Source of the DNA: Thermoactinomyces sp. DSM 45891
Lineage (GTDB): Bacteria; Bacillota; Bacilli; Thermoactinomycetales; Thermoactinomycetaceae
Assembly (NCBI RefSeq): GCF_900119485.1
Contig: NZ_FPJZ01000033.1
Location: 1-7,166, forward strand
Direction: 5' to 3'
DNA: 7,166 nucleotides
Shown here: positions 1-6,817 of the stretch, in pieces
Layout: every line of letters begins with the position of its first letter
Numbering within the stretch: the first letter of the stretch is position 1
The notes under the pieces: generated by a model
Databases searched by the model: none
What the model was told of the DNA's origin: nothing
What the model saw: the letters and a program-made list of their open reading frames with translations, nothing else
Program-made: the position numbers and the translations under genes

Positions 1-1361
1 TTGCCTTTTTCTAAGCGAAGAAACTGACTTGATGGCTTCAATGAACTATAGAAAGGAAATCCATTCTTTAGTACTTCCCCACTTGCACAATCAATTTGAA
101 GCTGGTCTCCCTTTTCGAATACATTAGGTGTCTCTTCTTGGATTACATTTTCTTCAAACACTCGAACTAGGTCAAAGTAGGCATTCGTATACGGATCATT
201 CTCTCCCCTGGCTCCGATGTGAATTTGGATTCCTGCTATTGGAGTCTGGTGCAAGGACTCAGTATCAAAATACTGGTTAGACCATACTTGTGCCGTCACG
301 AAACCACCTCTATTCATCTTGAAATTCCACATTTGCCCGATTCGGGAAATGGAGATTCTCCCTGAAAAACGTGCAAGGAAGAGCCCCTCTAAATCCTGAT
401 TCACAAAATAGTGCCCATCATCTAGTGTTCCAGTTCTCGCCTCCATCGTGGGCCTATTCATGGCGGTCGTAAAATTACAGAGAGCCATTTTCCCTATCCG
501 ATTGTTGTTTACATCTAGCAAGTAAATTTCAATTCTTCCCACACGTCCTCCATGTCCCTCCATAGCGAGTGTCGTAAATCCCACACGAGCTTCTACAGAA
601 AAATCCTGAAGAGGCTGGGGAAACACCTTAATTTTAGCTGGACCATGCCAACCTTCCCCTTTTCCATAATCAGCGACCCGTATCTCCTCCCCATTGGACT
701 CGAAACTACCTGTAACCGTTCCACCATCCATCGCAATACCGGATGTCCACTTTGCAATGGAACTCCCATCATCATCTATCACGAGTTTTTGTGTAGGGAT
801 GTTTTCAACTTTGGAATCCGTATGGGCAGGTTGTCCAAAGTATAGATTTTGAGCTCCGTTGAAGATTGAAAACTCGGTTGTGGGTTCTGTGAACTCCATT
901 TCAATCAACGGAGGAGTATCCACCCCACCTTGATTCTCAACCTCCACAGACCCCGATTGAAAAAGGACTTCCTTCTCGTTTCCATAAGCATACGGGTCTG
1001 TACATAAAAAGGAGATCCGACATTGACCGATGCTAAGCAACAGGTTCAAATCGGTATCTCCTGTTAATTTAGCTAGATAGTAGACATCTGGATCGTCTAG
1101 AAGCTGAAGTGGTTTTGCTTCTGTGTAATAGAGCCATTCCCCAAAGTCTCTCACTTTCTGGAGTAAGTCGGATAGGCTATCTGCCTCAATGGTAATGTCT
1201 GCTGAGATTACCCGATCCTCCAGCTCATTTCCAAAATCCCATGAACCAGCACGACCTTTGATCTCGGAAGTAGTTTGCTTCACAGGAGTCAGAATCGGGA
1301 GGTGAATATCTTTGACTACTACAAATGGGGGAAGGTCTTGGTTGTTAAATCGAATAGCCAA
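1..1361 (-). CDS. dit: Distal tail protein (Dit), enlarged 'evolved Dit' type, partial at left edge
   Basis: I translated this frame by hand: 453 codons are open from a TTG at 1361 to the window edge with no stop. The N-terminal part (residues 1 to about 130) looks like the siphovirus tail component family: it starts MAIRFNNQDLPPFVVVKDI, has a strand-rich core, and holds the CRISFLCTDPYAYG segment that usually ends the first domain. The last visible stretch (about 413-453) carries the second-domain signature GDQLQIDCASGEV, then NGFPFYSSL and SSQFLRL. In simple Dit proteins these blocks lie close together; here about 240 residues (about 178-415, near 117-830) separate them. The insert is rich in beta-type stretches and suggests a jelly-roll, carbohydrate-binding-like module, but no catalytic motif is visible. 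Dit forms the hexameric hub under the tail tube. The TTG start is chosen because AGGAGG lies 11 bases upstream, no in-frame ATG is near, and the gene overlaps the end of the tape measure gene by 17 bases. The family call is firm; the insert's function is inferred. Confidence 0.88.
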   Translation of the reverse strand, partial: MAIRFNNQDLPPFVVVKDIHLPILTPVKQTTSEIKGRAGSWDFGNELEDRVISADITIEADSLSDLLQKVRDFGEWLYYTEAKPLQLLDDPDVYYLAKLTGDTDLNLLLSIGQCRISFLCTDPYAYGNEKEVLFQSGSVEVENQGGVDTPPLIEMEFTEPTTEFSIFNGAQNLYFGQPAHTDSKVENIPTQKLVIDDDGSSIAKWTSGIAMDGGTVTGSFESNGEEIRVADYGKGEGWHGPAKIKVFPQPLQDFSVEARVGFTTLAMEGHGGRVGRIEIYLLDVNNNRIGKMALCNFTTAMNRPTMEARTGTLDDGHYFVNQDLEGLFLARFSGRISISRIGQMWNFKMNRGGFVTAQVWSNQYFDTESLHQTPIAGIQIHIGARGENDPYTNAYFDLVRVFEENVIQEETPNVFEKGDQLQIDCASGEVLKNGFPFYSSLKPSSQFLRLEKG

Positions 1362-4203
1362 ATGATGACATCCCTCCTGCTCTATTTTGAATCATTTCTT
1401 GTCGTTCTATTTCTTCTCGAAGCAACTTAGCTATCTTGGAAATATCTATTTCCTCTCGGACTACTAATTGCTCGATGTTGATAGTGATGTCACCTTGTCC
1501 TGTAGATCTCTCTGGCATTTGCTTTGCAATGGTATCGGCAAAAGGTTTCATTCGATGACCGGATAGGGGAACGACTGCTTCTGGTCCAGACTCGGCTACT
1601 CCGATCACACTAGCTCCGTCAAACAGACCACCTTTGGCATACCAGCCCAGTTTAAATTCAGGATATGGGACAGAAACCCCACCAATGTTGGCATGAGCAG
1701 TACGAACTTTAATGTCAGGAATCCTTGGTCTCGGAATCGATATCTTCATGTTTCGGAATGCCCCCACAATACTACTAATAATTGATTTCAATCGTTCATA
1801 AGCGGACTGAATCGGGTTGATAATGGCTGTCTTCACACCCTCCCACACGCTAGAAGCGGTAGAGCGGATGCTATTCCATGTGGAGGATAACCAGCCGACT
1901 ACGGGAGAAACAACAGAGCGGATACCTGATACAGTCCACGACCATATAGAAGAAGCCAAAGAGCGAATCGAACTCCACACACTTGAGGCAGTAGACCTAA
2001 TACTATGCCAAATAGACGACAACCAACAAAAGATGGGAGATACCACAAAACGAATCCCAGAAAAAACACCTGACCAGACCCAAGAAGCAACAGAAAACAA
2101 AGAAAGCCAAACGCAGGATACAAAGAAGACGAAACTAGACCAGCCAGAACCAAGCCAGCCAACAACCGGCGACACAACGGCGCGGATCACAGATGAAATA
2201 ACAGACCATCCAACTTGAAACAATGCAGAAAGCGTCCCACCAAATAGGATCGAGAAAAAGGTAACCAATGCTGTCCATGACTCTTGGATAAACGTGATAA
2301 CAGGCAAAATGTACGGAGAAATCACCGCCCATAAACTGGAGAAAAACTGAGTAATGATCCCAGAGACAGAAAACCACAAATTAGACCACCACTCACCGAA
2401 ACCACTCCATGCAGCCATAATCCCTTGTACAACAGAAGGGAAGAAACCATTCACATCCACCCCGAAACGCTGAAGAATGGCTACAGTACCCTCCCACATT
2501 CCAGAGAAGAGTTCCAAAATGACTAAGCAGACGTTTTCCACCACTCTGCCTATATCTTGTAGCGAATTTTCAAAGTGTGTCATGGCTCCATCAAAATCAC
2601 CTGTGAGTAAAAGAATCAAGCCTGAGATCATATTAGCGGCGGCTGATAGTGCACTGATGATGAGATCAATTAATGGCCCGAGTGCACTAAACACCCCATT
2701 TAGTACGGGCAGAATCACGATTAGAGCTGTAACCAACGTCTCACCAAACAGTTTGATGATGGGTTGTGATGTTTTCCATAGACGTGCAAGACTCGCTTGG
2801 ATCGGCTCTAGGTACGACGAAAATTGGGAAGCTGACGTTGAGAACATCTCTACCGTAGCTGACCATAGACCGTCAATGGCTTGTTTGAACCACTCAAATT
2901 GGTTATACATCCAAACCAGCCCTGCGGCAATTGCTCCGACTCCCACTACAACGAGTCCTGCAGTAGTAGCAAAGAATGCAAACACTTCTGCGACAGCTGA
3001 CACAACCATCACTAAGGAACCAAACACCATCACAACCAGAGGCAGAACAGCCAGTATCCCCATAGCACCTATCAGGAAGAGCTGTTGTTTATCGCTCAAT
3101 TTACTAAACCACTCGGAGAAGGATTGAACCTTCTCAATCACAGCAGGTAGATACTTTTGAGATAGATCAACCAGAACACGTCCTAATGGTTCTAGGGATT
3201 CCTGTAGCCCTCGCCAATCAGAGGCAAGTTGTACCCATGGCGAATCTTGAATCGCTTTTGCTACTTCTTCCGCTCTGCCTTTTGTTTCACGCAATCGACT
3301 ATTCAAGTTCTTCCCACTCAAATCTGCTGTAGTATAGCCTGCGGCGATTAAGTCAAAAGCCTGACTACTAGTGACCTTAAACTTATCCATCATTTCCTTC
3401 GCTTGGTCGATGGATTGAACAGCATCGATTCCGAGTGCCTTCGATAGCGAAAGTGCTTGATAAACCGCACTTTGCAAGTTTGTCTCGTTTAGCTTCTGAA
3501 ACTTCGCCTTCGCATGTCCTGCCACAATCGCCACTTCTTCCACGTCTTTTCCGAGTCCATCTCGGAACACTCTCTTTGCGATAGGAGCCACCTGCTCAAT
3601 CTGACCTCGGACTCCTCCTAGTTTCGCTGTTAGAATGGCCATCATATGAGAACTATCTGCAGAAGCCTTGAAAGCTAATGCAGAGATGAGGCCAATGGGG
3701 GCAGTAAGACCTTGCGTTGTATTGTCGGCAAAGTCCACCATGCCCTCACCTACTTCCCTGCCTCTCCTTCCCACTTCCCGAATGCTATGCCCCAGTCTAT
3801 TTACTTCTGATATGGCTTTTCTCACATTGGCATGAATGGAAAAGAAGTGGTCTCTGGATGCTTCTTTCACTTTTTGAGACAATTCTTCAACTTTACTCTC
3901 AGCTTTCTCTGTTTGAGCGTGAAACCGAAACTCCACATGGTTATCCACACTATCCACAGTTGACTGCAGCTGTTTCACATTCGATTCTAATTGTCTGATT
4001 GCACGGATCACTTTTTGTAAATCTCGAACAGACTCTTCTGTGTGTATATCCGGATCAGGTATCTGCTCTATTTTGCGATCCAGCTGATCCACGATCTTAA
4101 TCACATTCCCAAAAGAACGATCTGCCTCACGAGCTACTTTCGCAAACACAGAAGAAGCATGGTCTACCCCGTCAACGATGATTTGCACCGACTCTTTTGC
4201 CAT
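1345..4203 (-). CDS. tmp: Phage tail tape measure protein, 952 residues
   Basis: This is the longest gene here. It sits between the tail chaperone and Dit, the standard place for the tape measure protein, which sets tail length and is held inside the tube until injection. Residues 1-160 are charged and predicted helical or coiled-coil. Residues about 160-340 resemble the TP901-type tape measure core (NTTQGLTAPIGLISALAFKA, then LTAKLGG). Hydrophobic, membrane-segment-like stretches lie at about 374-432 and 485-533. Residues about 594-790 are tryptophan-rich with an 11-residue period. The C-terminal motif typical of these proteins is present at 855-880 (AKGGLFDG, then GVAESGPEAVVPL). The ATG follows two tandem TGA stops of the chaperone extension frame (TGATGAAATG), with AGGTGG 8 bases upstream, so translation is probably coupled. 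At the usual rule of about 1.5 angstrom per residue, the tail would be around 140 nm. No peptidase or lysozyme motif was recognised. Confidence 0.95.
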   Translation of the reverse strand: MAKESVQIIVDGVDHASSVFAKVAREADRSFGNVIKIVDQLDRKIEQIPDPDIHTEESVRDLQKVIRAIRQLESNVKQLQSTVDSVDNHVEFRFHAQTEKAESKVEELSQKVKEASRDHFFSIHANVRKAISEVNRLGHSIREVGRRGREVGEGMVDFADNTTQGLTAPIGLISALAFKASADSSHMMAILTAKLGGVRGQIEQVAPIAKRVFRDGLGKDVEEVAIVAGHAKAKFQKLNETNLQSAVYQALSLSKALGIDAVQSIDQAKEMMDKFKVTSSQAFDLIAAGYTTADLSGKNLNSRLRETKGRAEEVAKAIQDSPWVQLASDWRGLQESLEPLGRVLVDLSQKYLPAVIEKVQSFSEWFSKLSDKQQLFLIGAMGILAVLPLVVMVFGSLVMVVSAVAEVFAFFATTAGLVVVGVGAIAAGLVWMYNQFEWFKQAIDGLWSATVEMFSTSASQFSSYLEPIQASLARLWKTSQPIIKLFGETLVTALIVILPVLNGVFSALGPLIDLIISALSAAANMISGLILLLTGDFDGAMTHFENSLQDIGRVVENVCLVILELFSGMWEGTVAILQRFGVDVNGFFPSVVQGIMAAWSGFGEWWSNLWFSVSGIITQFFSSLWAVISPYILPVITFIQESWTALVTFFSILFGGTLSALFQVGWSVISSVIRAVVSPVVGWLGSGWSSFVFFVSCVWLSLFSVASWVWSGVFSGIRFVVSPIFCWLSSIWHSIRSTASSVWSSIRSLASSIWSWTVSGIRSVVSPVVGWLSSTWNSIRSTASSVWEGVKTAIINPIQSAYERLKSIISSIVGAFRNMKISIPRPRIPDIKVRTAHANIGGVSVPYPEFKLGWYAKGGLFDGASVIGVAESGPEAVVPLSGHRMKPFADTIAKQMPERSTGQGDITINIEQLVVREEIDISKIAKLLREEIERQEMIQNRAGGMSSFGYSI
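1373..1378 (-). promoter_or_regulatory. Ribosome binding site for the TTG-started Dit gene
   Basis: AGGAGG followed by GA lies within the last codons of the tape measure gene, 11 bases before the TTG at 1361. An ATG directly after it (1371-1369) is in the tape measure frame and codes the methionine of its final GGMSSFGYSI, so it cannot start Dit. The strong site is the main evidence for the TTG start. Confidence 0.7.
1795..2190 (-). repeat. Three 44-codon tandem units with 11-residue Trp period in the tape measure protein
   Basis: Tape measure residues 672-715, 716-759 and 760-803 form three units of 44 codons (132 bases), at 2190-2059, 2058-1927 and 1926-1795. Each starts with V/G-I-R-x-V-V-S-P and has tryptophan at offsets 11, 16 and 27. 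Tryptophans fall on a strict 11-residue grid at residues 666, 688, 699, 710, 732, 743, 754, 776 and 787. The skipped grid positions 677, 721 and 765 are all valine in the VVSP segment, 44 residues apart. The third unit loses the pattern after about residue 787. The second and third units are the most alike (both contain SIRSTASSVW). Confidence 0.85.
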
Positions 4204-4207
4204 TTCA

Positions 4208-4895
4208 TCACCACCTTCCCATTGGAGTCCGTGCTTGACGCTTCATCCGAGACTCTTCTTGTTTCTGCTCTTCGTTCCAGTTCATGATAAGAACCTGCTT
4301 TTGTAATGGAGTTAAATCCGCATAGTCACTAGGACTCATCCCGATATGACGAACAAAAAAGTAAAACTCCCTTGCCGCATTACTCTTGGCGAAAGGAGTT
4401 TAGATTTTGCTCGCTTTGTTCAGTTTGTTCGGTTGGCGTAGTCGATTCTTGTTGTTCTTCTTTTGGAATGGCTGTTTCTTGTTCCGTTTGTGTCGAAGCA
4501 GATTCTTGTTGCTTCTTTTTATTTGCTACCCCGGAAATCTCTAAAATTCGATTGTATGCCCCTTCGATCCACTCGGCCTTCCAAAGCTGATCGATCATGT
4601 CTTCCGTCCATTCTGGATCGACCGTCCCCAGAGCGACTGCTTTCAATTCCGCTTTAGCTGAGTCACGAATCACATCTGCGGTATTCATTTCCATCTCCTG
4701 GGATGACATCCGGCCCGATGTGCCTACGTTCTTACTATTCATTTTGATCGATGCTGTTTCGACTGCTTGTACCTCTGCTTTCTCAATATGGGTCAATGGA
4801 CGGATCTCGATTTGATAGATTTCTTCATCCACTCGAATCTCGTAGAACTCCCGATATTTCTTGCCAGCTAGTAATGCAGTTGTTAGTTTATTCAT
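4208..4895 (-). CDS. Tail assembly chaperone, long form made by +1 frameshift, about 228 residues
   Basis: A second frame, one base ahead of the short chaperone frame, is open from a TAA at 4402-4400 to TGA at 4210-4208, just before the tape measure ATG. It has no upstream start and encodes a sensible polypeptide (AAREFYFFVRHIGMSPSDY, then LTPLQKQVLIMNWNEE). Its coding look, its position and the conserved two-frame organisation of phage tail chaperones support a gpGT-like fusion. If tRNA-Phe slips from TTT to TTC at 4394-4391, residues 1-168 of the short form are joined to 60 new residues. The minus-one frame closes after about 15 codons at 4338-4336, so only a +1 (or -2) shift reaches this extension. 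In related phages the extension contacts the tape measure protein. The exact slip codon is inferred. Confidence 0.75.
4364..4401 (-). promoter_or_regulatory. Hairpin over the chaperone frame-change, followed by a T-rich run
   Basis: On the minus strand, AAACTCCTTT and GCC (4401-4388, one bulged C at 4391) can pair with GGC, AAG and GGAGTTT (4376-4364). This gives 13 pairs, one of them G-T, with an 11-base loop (4387-4377) that holds the zero-frame TAA. The bulged C is the base that would be skipped into by the TTT slip. The 3' arm runs into TTTTACTTTTTT. It could be a frameshift or ribosome-traffic element, a weak intragenic terminator, or a way to hide the GGGAG sequence. It overlaps the slip codon rather than lying downstream of it, so it is not a classic stimulator. 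Confidence 0.5.
4380..4895 (-). CDS. Tail assembly chaperone, short (zero-frame) form, 171 residues
   Basis: This acidic protein lies between the major tail protein and the tape measure gene, where lambda gpG-like and SPP1 gp17.5-like chaperones are coded. Its N-terminus (TTALLAGKKYREFYEI, then IRPLTHIEKAEV) has the look of the family, which binds the tape measure protein and recruits tube subunits. Residues about 1-122 form the folded part. Residues 127-165 are a Q/E/S/T-rich, probably disordered linker with a 19-residue imperfect duplication. The frame ends with SFRQE and TAA at 4382-4380, where another frame continues (see the fusion entry). The ATG at 4895 has AGGAGG at 4909-4904, 8 bases upstream. 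The call rests on position, size, composition and the downstream second frame more than on residue motifs. Confidence 0.8.
   Translation of the reverse strand: MNKLTTALLAGKKYREFYEIRVDEEIYQIEIRPLTHIEKAEVQAVETASIKMNSKNVGTSGRMSSQEMEMNTADVIRDSAKAELKAVALGTVDPEWTEDMIDQLWKAEWIEGAYNRILEISGVANKKKQQESASTQTEQETAIPKEEQQESTTPTEQTEQSEQNLNSFRQE
4391..4394 (-). promoter_or_regulatory. Putative +1 programmed frameshift site (TTT-C)
   Basis: The shift must lie between 4399, just after the stop in the +1 frame, and 4382, the zero-frame stop. The zero-frame codons here are AAC TCC TTT CGC CAA GAG TAA. Only TTT can move one base forward and keep a cognate pairing, because tRNA-Phe with anticodon GAA reads TTC at least as well as TTT. 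The next zero-frame codon is CGC; the +1 codon is GCC. No -2 slip in the interval keeps comparable pairing. Confidence 0.6.
4404..4511 (-). repeat. Imperfect duplication in the chaperone linker
   Basis: The chaperone linker holds two related blocks starting QQES at residues 129 (4511) and 148 (4454), each followed by S/T-rich and TEQ-type residues. Both begin with the same 11 bases, CAACAAGAATC. The 57-base (19-codon) spacing keeps the frame, so copy number could change linker length without breaking either frame. Confidence 0.6.
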
Positions 4896-4975
4896 AGGTA
4901 TTTCCTCCTAGTAGTTGGGTTTATGATTTGCTTTCATATAAGACATACATTGCCTACTTCATTGGTGTGACAATC
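4896..4975 (-). promoter_or_regulatory. 80-base gap between tube protein and chaperone genes, with strong RBS
   Basis: This is the only sizeable non-coding gap in the window. It ends with AGGAGG at 4909-4904, 8 bases from the chaperone ATG. A weak inverted repeat (CCTACT and AGTAGG) starts across the tube protein stop, and a small ATTG/CAAT hairpin lies inside it, but there is no T run, so I do not call a terminator. No convincing promoter is seen. It may give the tube gene, needed in high copy, a separate mRNA end or translation level. Confidence 0.4.
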
Positions 4976-5908
4976 TTAGTAGGTAGGTTTATCATTTGTA
5001 ATACTAAACTCAATGGGGCCAGCCCCATCGGGTTTAACGAGTGCTCGTAACGTGGTAGTTTGTTCAATAGAGTCACGACCTGATAACGGTTGTTGCATAG
5101 AGGTATACACCCCCCTTGGGATAACCAGATCAATATGATCCCCTATATGAATCTTCGTTTCAAACTCTAGTAGCTTATTTTGAGTCGGCCCAGTAGAATT
5201 CCCCCAAAATCGCTCTAAATGAACTGTTGAAAAGAAAGACAGGTTCATTTCCATCTCAACTAGAAACGCTCCTCGATAGGCTCTTCTTGGGAAACGAGAT
5301 CCAATGGTTACTCCCTTTTCATTATCCGCTCCTGTCTCAATCTTGATAGAAAATGATTGGATATAAGCCGACTCATCAAGCCCATTCATAGTCGCTGTCA
5401 CTTGGCTAGGACTATAGATATCTCCCGACGTAAACAATGGGTTGGTTTGTAAAGTAGACTTCTCATCTTTCCCACCGATAATATCAACCGATCCAATCAG
5501 AAAGTTCGCATCTAGTTCCAAGTTCACTGCACTTACAACGCAACCAGAAAACTGGTGCTCCAAGACATCTTTTCCGATGCGAGCTGTGAAGGAGTCCATT
5601 AAGGAAGATTGCTTGGGATAGAAACGATGCGTAAACGATGGCTCTTTTCCAACCACCTCATATCCCCCTAGTGCCCATTTCAGGAAATAGGGAAAGGCTT
5701 TTAAGTCAAACGGAACGGATAGGCCTCCTTCAGATCGGTATATTCCAGGTGCTACAATCCGATCCAGCCGAGAAACCCCTTCGTAAATTAATGCTTGGTC
5801 CCCAACAGGGTCGAGTTCCGCTGACTCCGGATCAATCATTTCGGTAGCTGGAACAGGCACTCCAAATTCTTTCTCTTCACCAAAGCCAAAATAACGTGCG
5901 ATTGCCAT
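4976..5908 (-). CDS. Major tail tube protein, 310 residues
   Basis: The gene sits directly after the tail terminator-like gene and before the chaperone, the standard place for the protein that polymerises as rings into the tail tube. The sequence is largely beta-type. It has blocks typical of the tail-tube family: YRSEGGLSVPFDLKAFPYF (about 57-75), WALGG (78-82), then SFTARIGKDVLEHQFSGCVV with a following strand-rich VNLELDANFLIGSVDIIG (about 106-145). The length fits two tube-like domains, or one tube domain plus a C-terminal part (about 165-310). The ATG at 5908 is chosen because GGGGAGGTGAT (5924-5914), an almost full match to the 16S anti-Shine-Dalgarno complement, precedes it. That strong site fits a protein needed in hundreds of copies. 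No frame-shifted C-terminal extension of useful length was found. Confidence 0.85.
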   Translation of the reverse strand: MAIARYFGFGEEKEFGVPVPATEMIDPESAELDPVGDQALIYEGVSRLDRIVAPGIYRSEGGLSVPFDLKAFPYFLKWALGGYEVVGKEPSFTHRFYPKQSSLMDSFTARIGKDVLEHQFSGCVVSAVNLELDANFLIGSVDIIGGKDEKSTLQTNPLFTSGDIYSPSQVTATMNGLDESAYIQSFSIKIETGADNEKGVTIGSRFPRRAYRGAFLVEMEMNLSFFSTVHLERFWGNSTGPTQNKLLEFETKIHIGDHIDLVIPRGVYTSMQQPLSGRDSIEQTTTLRALVKPDGAGPIEFSITNDKPTY

Positions 5909-5913
5909 GTCAT

Positions 5914-5924
5914 ATCACCTCCCC
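5914..5924 (-). promoter_or_regulatory. Very strong ribosome binding site of the tube protein gene
   Basis: GGGGAGGTGAT matches the AGGAGGTGAT complement of the 16S tail at nearly every base and lies in the 16-base gap after the upstream stop. It is the longest such match seen in the window. An ATG at 5913-5911 right behind it is out of frame and too close to be used; the ATG at 5908 fits. Confidence 0.7.
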
Positions 5925-6386
5925 TCACTCTTTTCTCTGAATACGAAAAGCAAACTCACAGCTTGACCAGTACACGTTTGTGTTGGCCATCGCTTCATAG
6001 GATGGATCGTAATGGAGTGGTCTTATATCAAACACTTTTCCATTCAAGGTGCGATTAGCAGAGATCAGATCATACACCTGAGCGGTCAAGTCCTCTGCTC
6101 GATCTTTCCCTATCGCTGGCTCTGGATCGTACACCATGACTACAAAGGTGAACGTAAAATCATGAACCGCCATATGTCCACCCTTTAGATCTGGTTGATG
6201 TGGAGAAGGCAATACCCATAGAAGGGGCATGTCCTCAATGTTGCCGACATCAGTACGATCTCCATAAACAATGGAAGCGAGATCGAATAGGTGTCCTGAT
6301 CTCGCTTCCTGTAGATTGGTAAGGAGTGTTTCTTTGATTTCTTTTCTGATTACCGCTAGGTTCCTCGCATCAATTGAATAGCCCAC
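5925..6386 (-). CDS. Tail terminator/completion-like protein, 153 residues
   Basis: This small protein lies between the gp10-like gene and the tube protein gene, where siphophages code the tail terminator (lambda gpU, SPP1 gp17). That protein caps the finished tube and joins it to the head. An N-terminal helix (about 5-28) is followed by strands (PLLWVLPSP, then FTFTFVVMVYDPEP at about 77-90), a helix (KDRAEDLTAQVYDLISA, 94-110) and a C-terminal strand ending CEFAFRIQRKE. This alpha/beta order fits the terminator fold, but I recognise no diagnostic motif. The start is GTG at 6386, sharing one base with the upstream stop (TAGTG), behind GGAGGAGGTGGGG. No in-frame ATG occurs before residue 53. 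The call rests on synteny and fold-like pattern. Confidence 0.65.
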   Translation of the reverse strand: MGYSIDARNLAVIRKEIKETLLTNLQEARSGHLFDLASIVYGDRTDVGNIEDMPLLWVLPSPHQPDLKGGHMAVHDFTFTFVVMVYDPEPAIGKDRAEDLTAQVYDLISANRTLNGKVFDIRPLHYDPSYEAMANTNVYWSSCEFAFRIQRKE

Positions 6387-6817
6387 TATATAAGCCCCAC
6401 CTCCTCCAACGCCGTCTCTACAAATTCCGCCTTCCGATGCTCAGTCTGTTCGATAGATTTCTCGATATACTTTCTTCCTTTCATTCCACGGACACTTCTA
6501 GCAAATACTGTTCTCCCTTGGCTTTGGAAGACAAGAGCTTGTCCACTACGAGGACGTATCGGTTGTCTCCGAGGGCCATAAATTCCTGTCCCATCGTTTA
6601 TATATCGAGCATAGGCAACTGCTGTCTGCACCTTGTATCTTAAACTGCTTAGTCGATTCATCTGCCACGAACCAGCAAGTCGGCCGTGGTTCACAGGGGA
6701 GTTTTCTCGAATGTTCCCCCATACATCAAGGGCTGTATATTCGACTGCTTGTTTGACTGCCATGGATGCTTTTCGGGCAATCTCTCGGATACGATCTTCT
6801 TGTATGTAGGCTGGCAT
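6386..6817 (-). CDS. HK97 gp10-like head-tail joining protein, 143 residues
   Basis: The protein resembles the HK97 gp10 family of minor head-tail proteins. It has an N-terminal helical stretch (about 5-38), then SPVNHGRLAGSW (40-51) and VQTAVAYARYINDGTGIYG (63-81), followed by a glycine- and arginine-rich segment with ALVF and FARSVRGMKGRKYIEKSI (105-122). The pattern of SP-x(3)-GRLAGSW, then a strand, then YA-x-YIN-x-GTG is the family's most recognisable part. Such proteins act in the neck during head-tail completion. The chosen ATG at 6817 shares one base with the upstream TAA (TAATG) and has GGAG about 7 bases before it. An in-frame GTG at 6829 would add four residues but lacks a good ribosome site. 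Confidence 0.8.
   Translation of the reverse strand: MPAYIQEDRIREIARKASMAVKQAVEYTALDVWGNIRENSPVNHGRLAGSWQMNRLSSLRYKVQTAVAYARYINDGTGIYGPRRQPIRPRSGQALVFQSQGRTVFARSVRGMKGRKYIEKSIEQTEHRKAEFVETALEEVGLI

Noticed and set aside
552..845. Plus-strand open frame of 97 codons near the left edge
   Set aside because: It is antisense to the continuous Dit reading frame, which matches the Dit family along its length.
1817..2218. Plus-strand open frame of 133 codons with hydrophilic, repeat-like translation
   Set aside because: It lies wholly antisense to the repeat part of the tape measure gene. Its apparent repeats (for example HTLEAV twice) are the reverse complement of the real 132-base units. It has no ribosome site or family resemblance.
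2477..3127. Plus-strand open frame of 216 codons
   Set aside because: It is antisense to the hydrophobic middle of the tape measure gene. Its threonine- and proline-rich translation is what the complement of valine- and alanine-type codons gives, and it has no ribosome site.
4336..4380. Minus-one frame at the chaperone end as the frameshift product
   Set aside because: The minus-one frame closes after about 15 codons at 4338-4336, so it cannot give the usual extension reaching the tape measure gene; the +1 frame does.
4945..4978. Frameshifted C-terminal extension of the tube protein, as in SPP1 gp17.1*
   Set aside because: The frame one base ahead closes within about ten codons after the stop region and gives no domain-sized extension.
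4896..4985. Rho-independent terminator after the tube protein gene
   Set aside because: The inverted repeat (CCTACT/AGTAGG) is only six pairs with a long loop, and no T run follows it on the minus strand.
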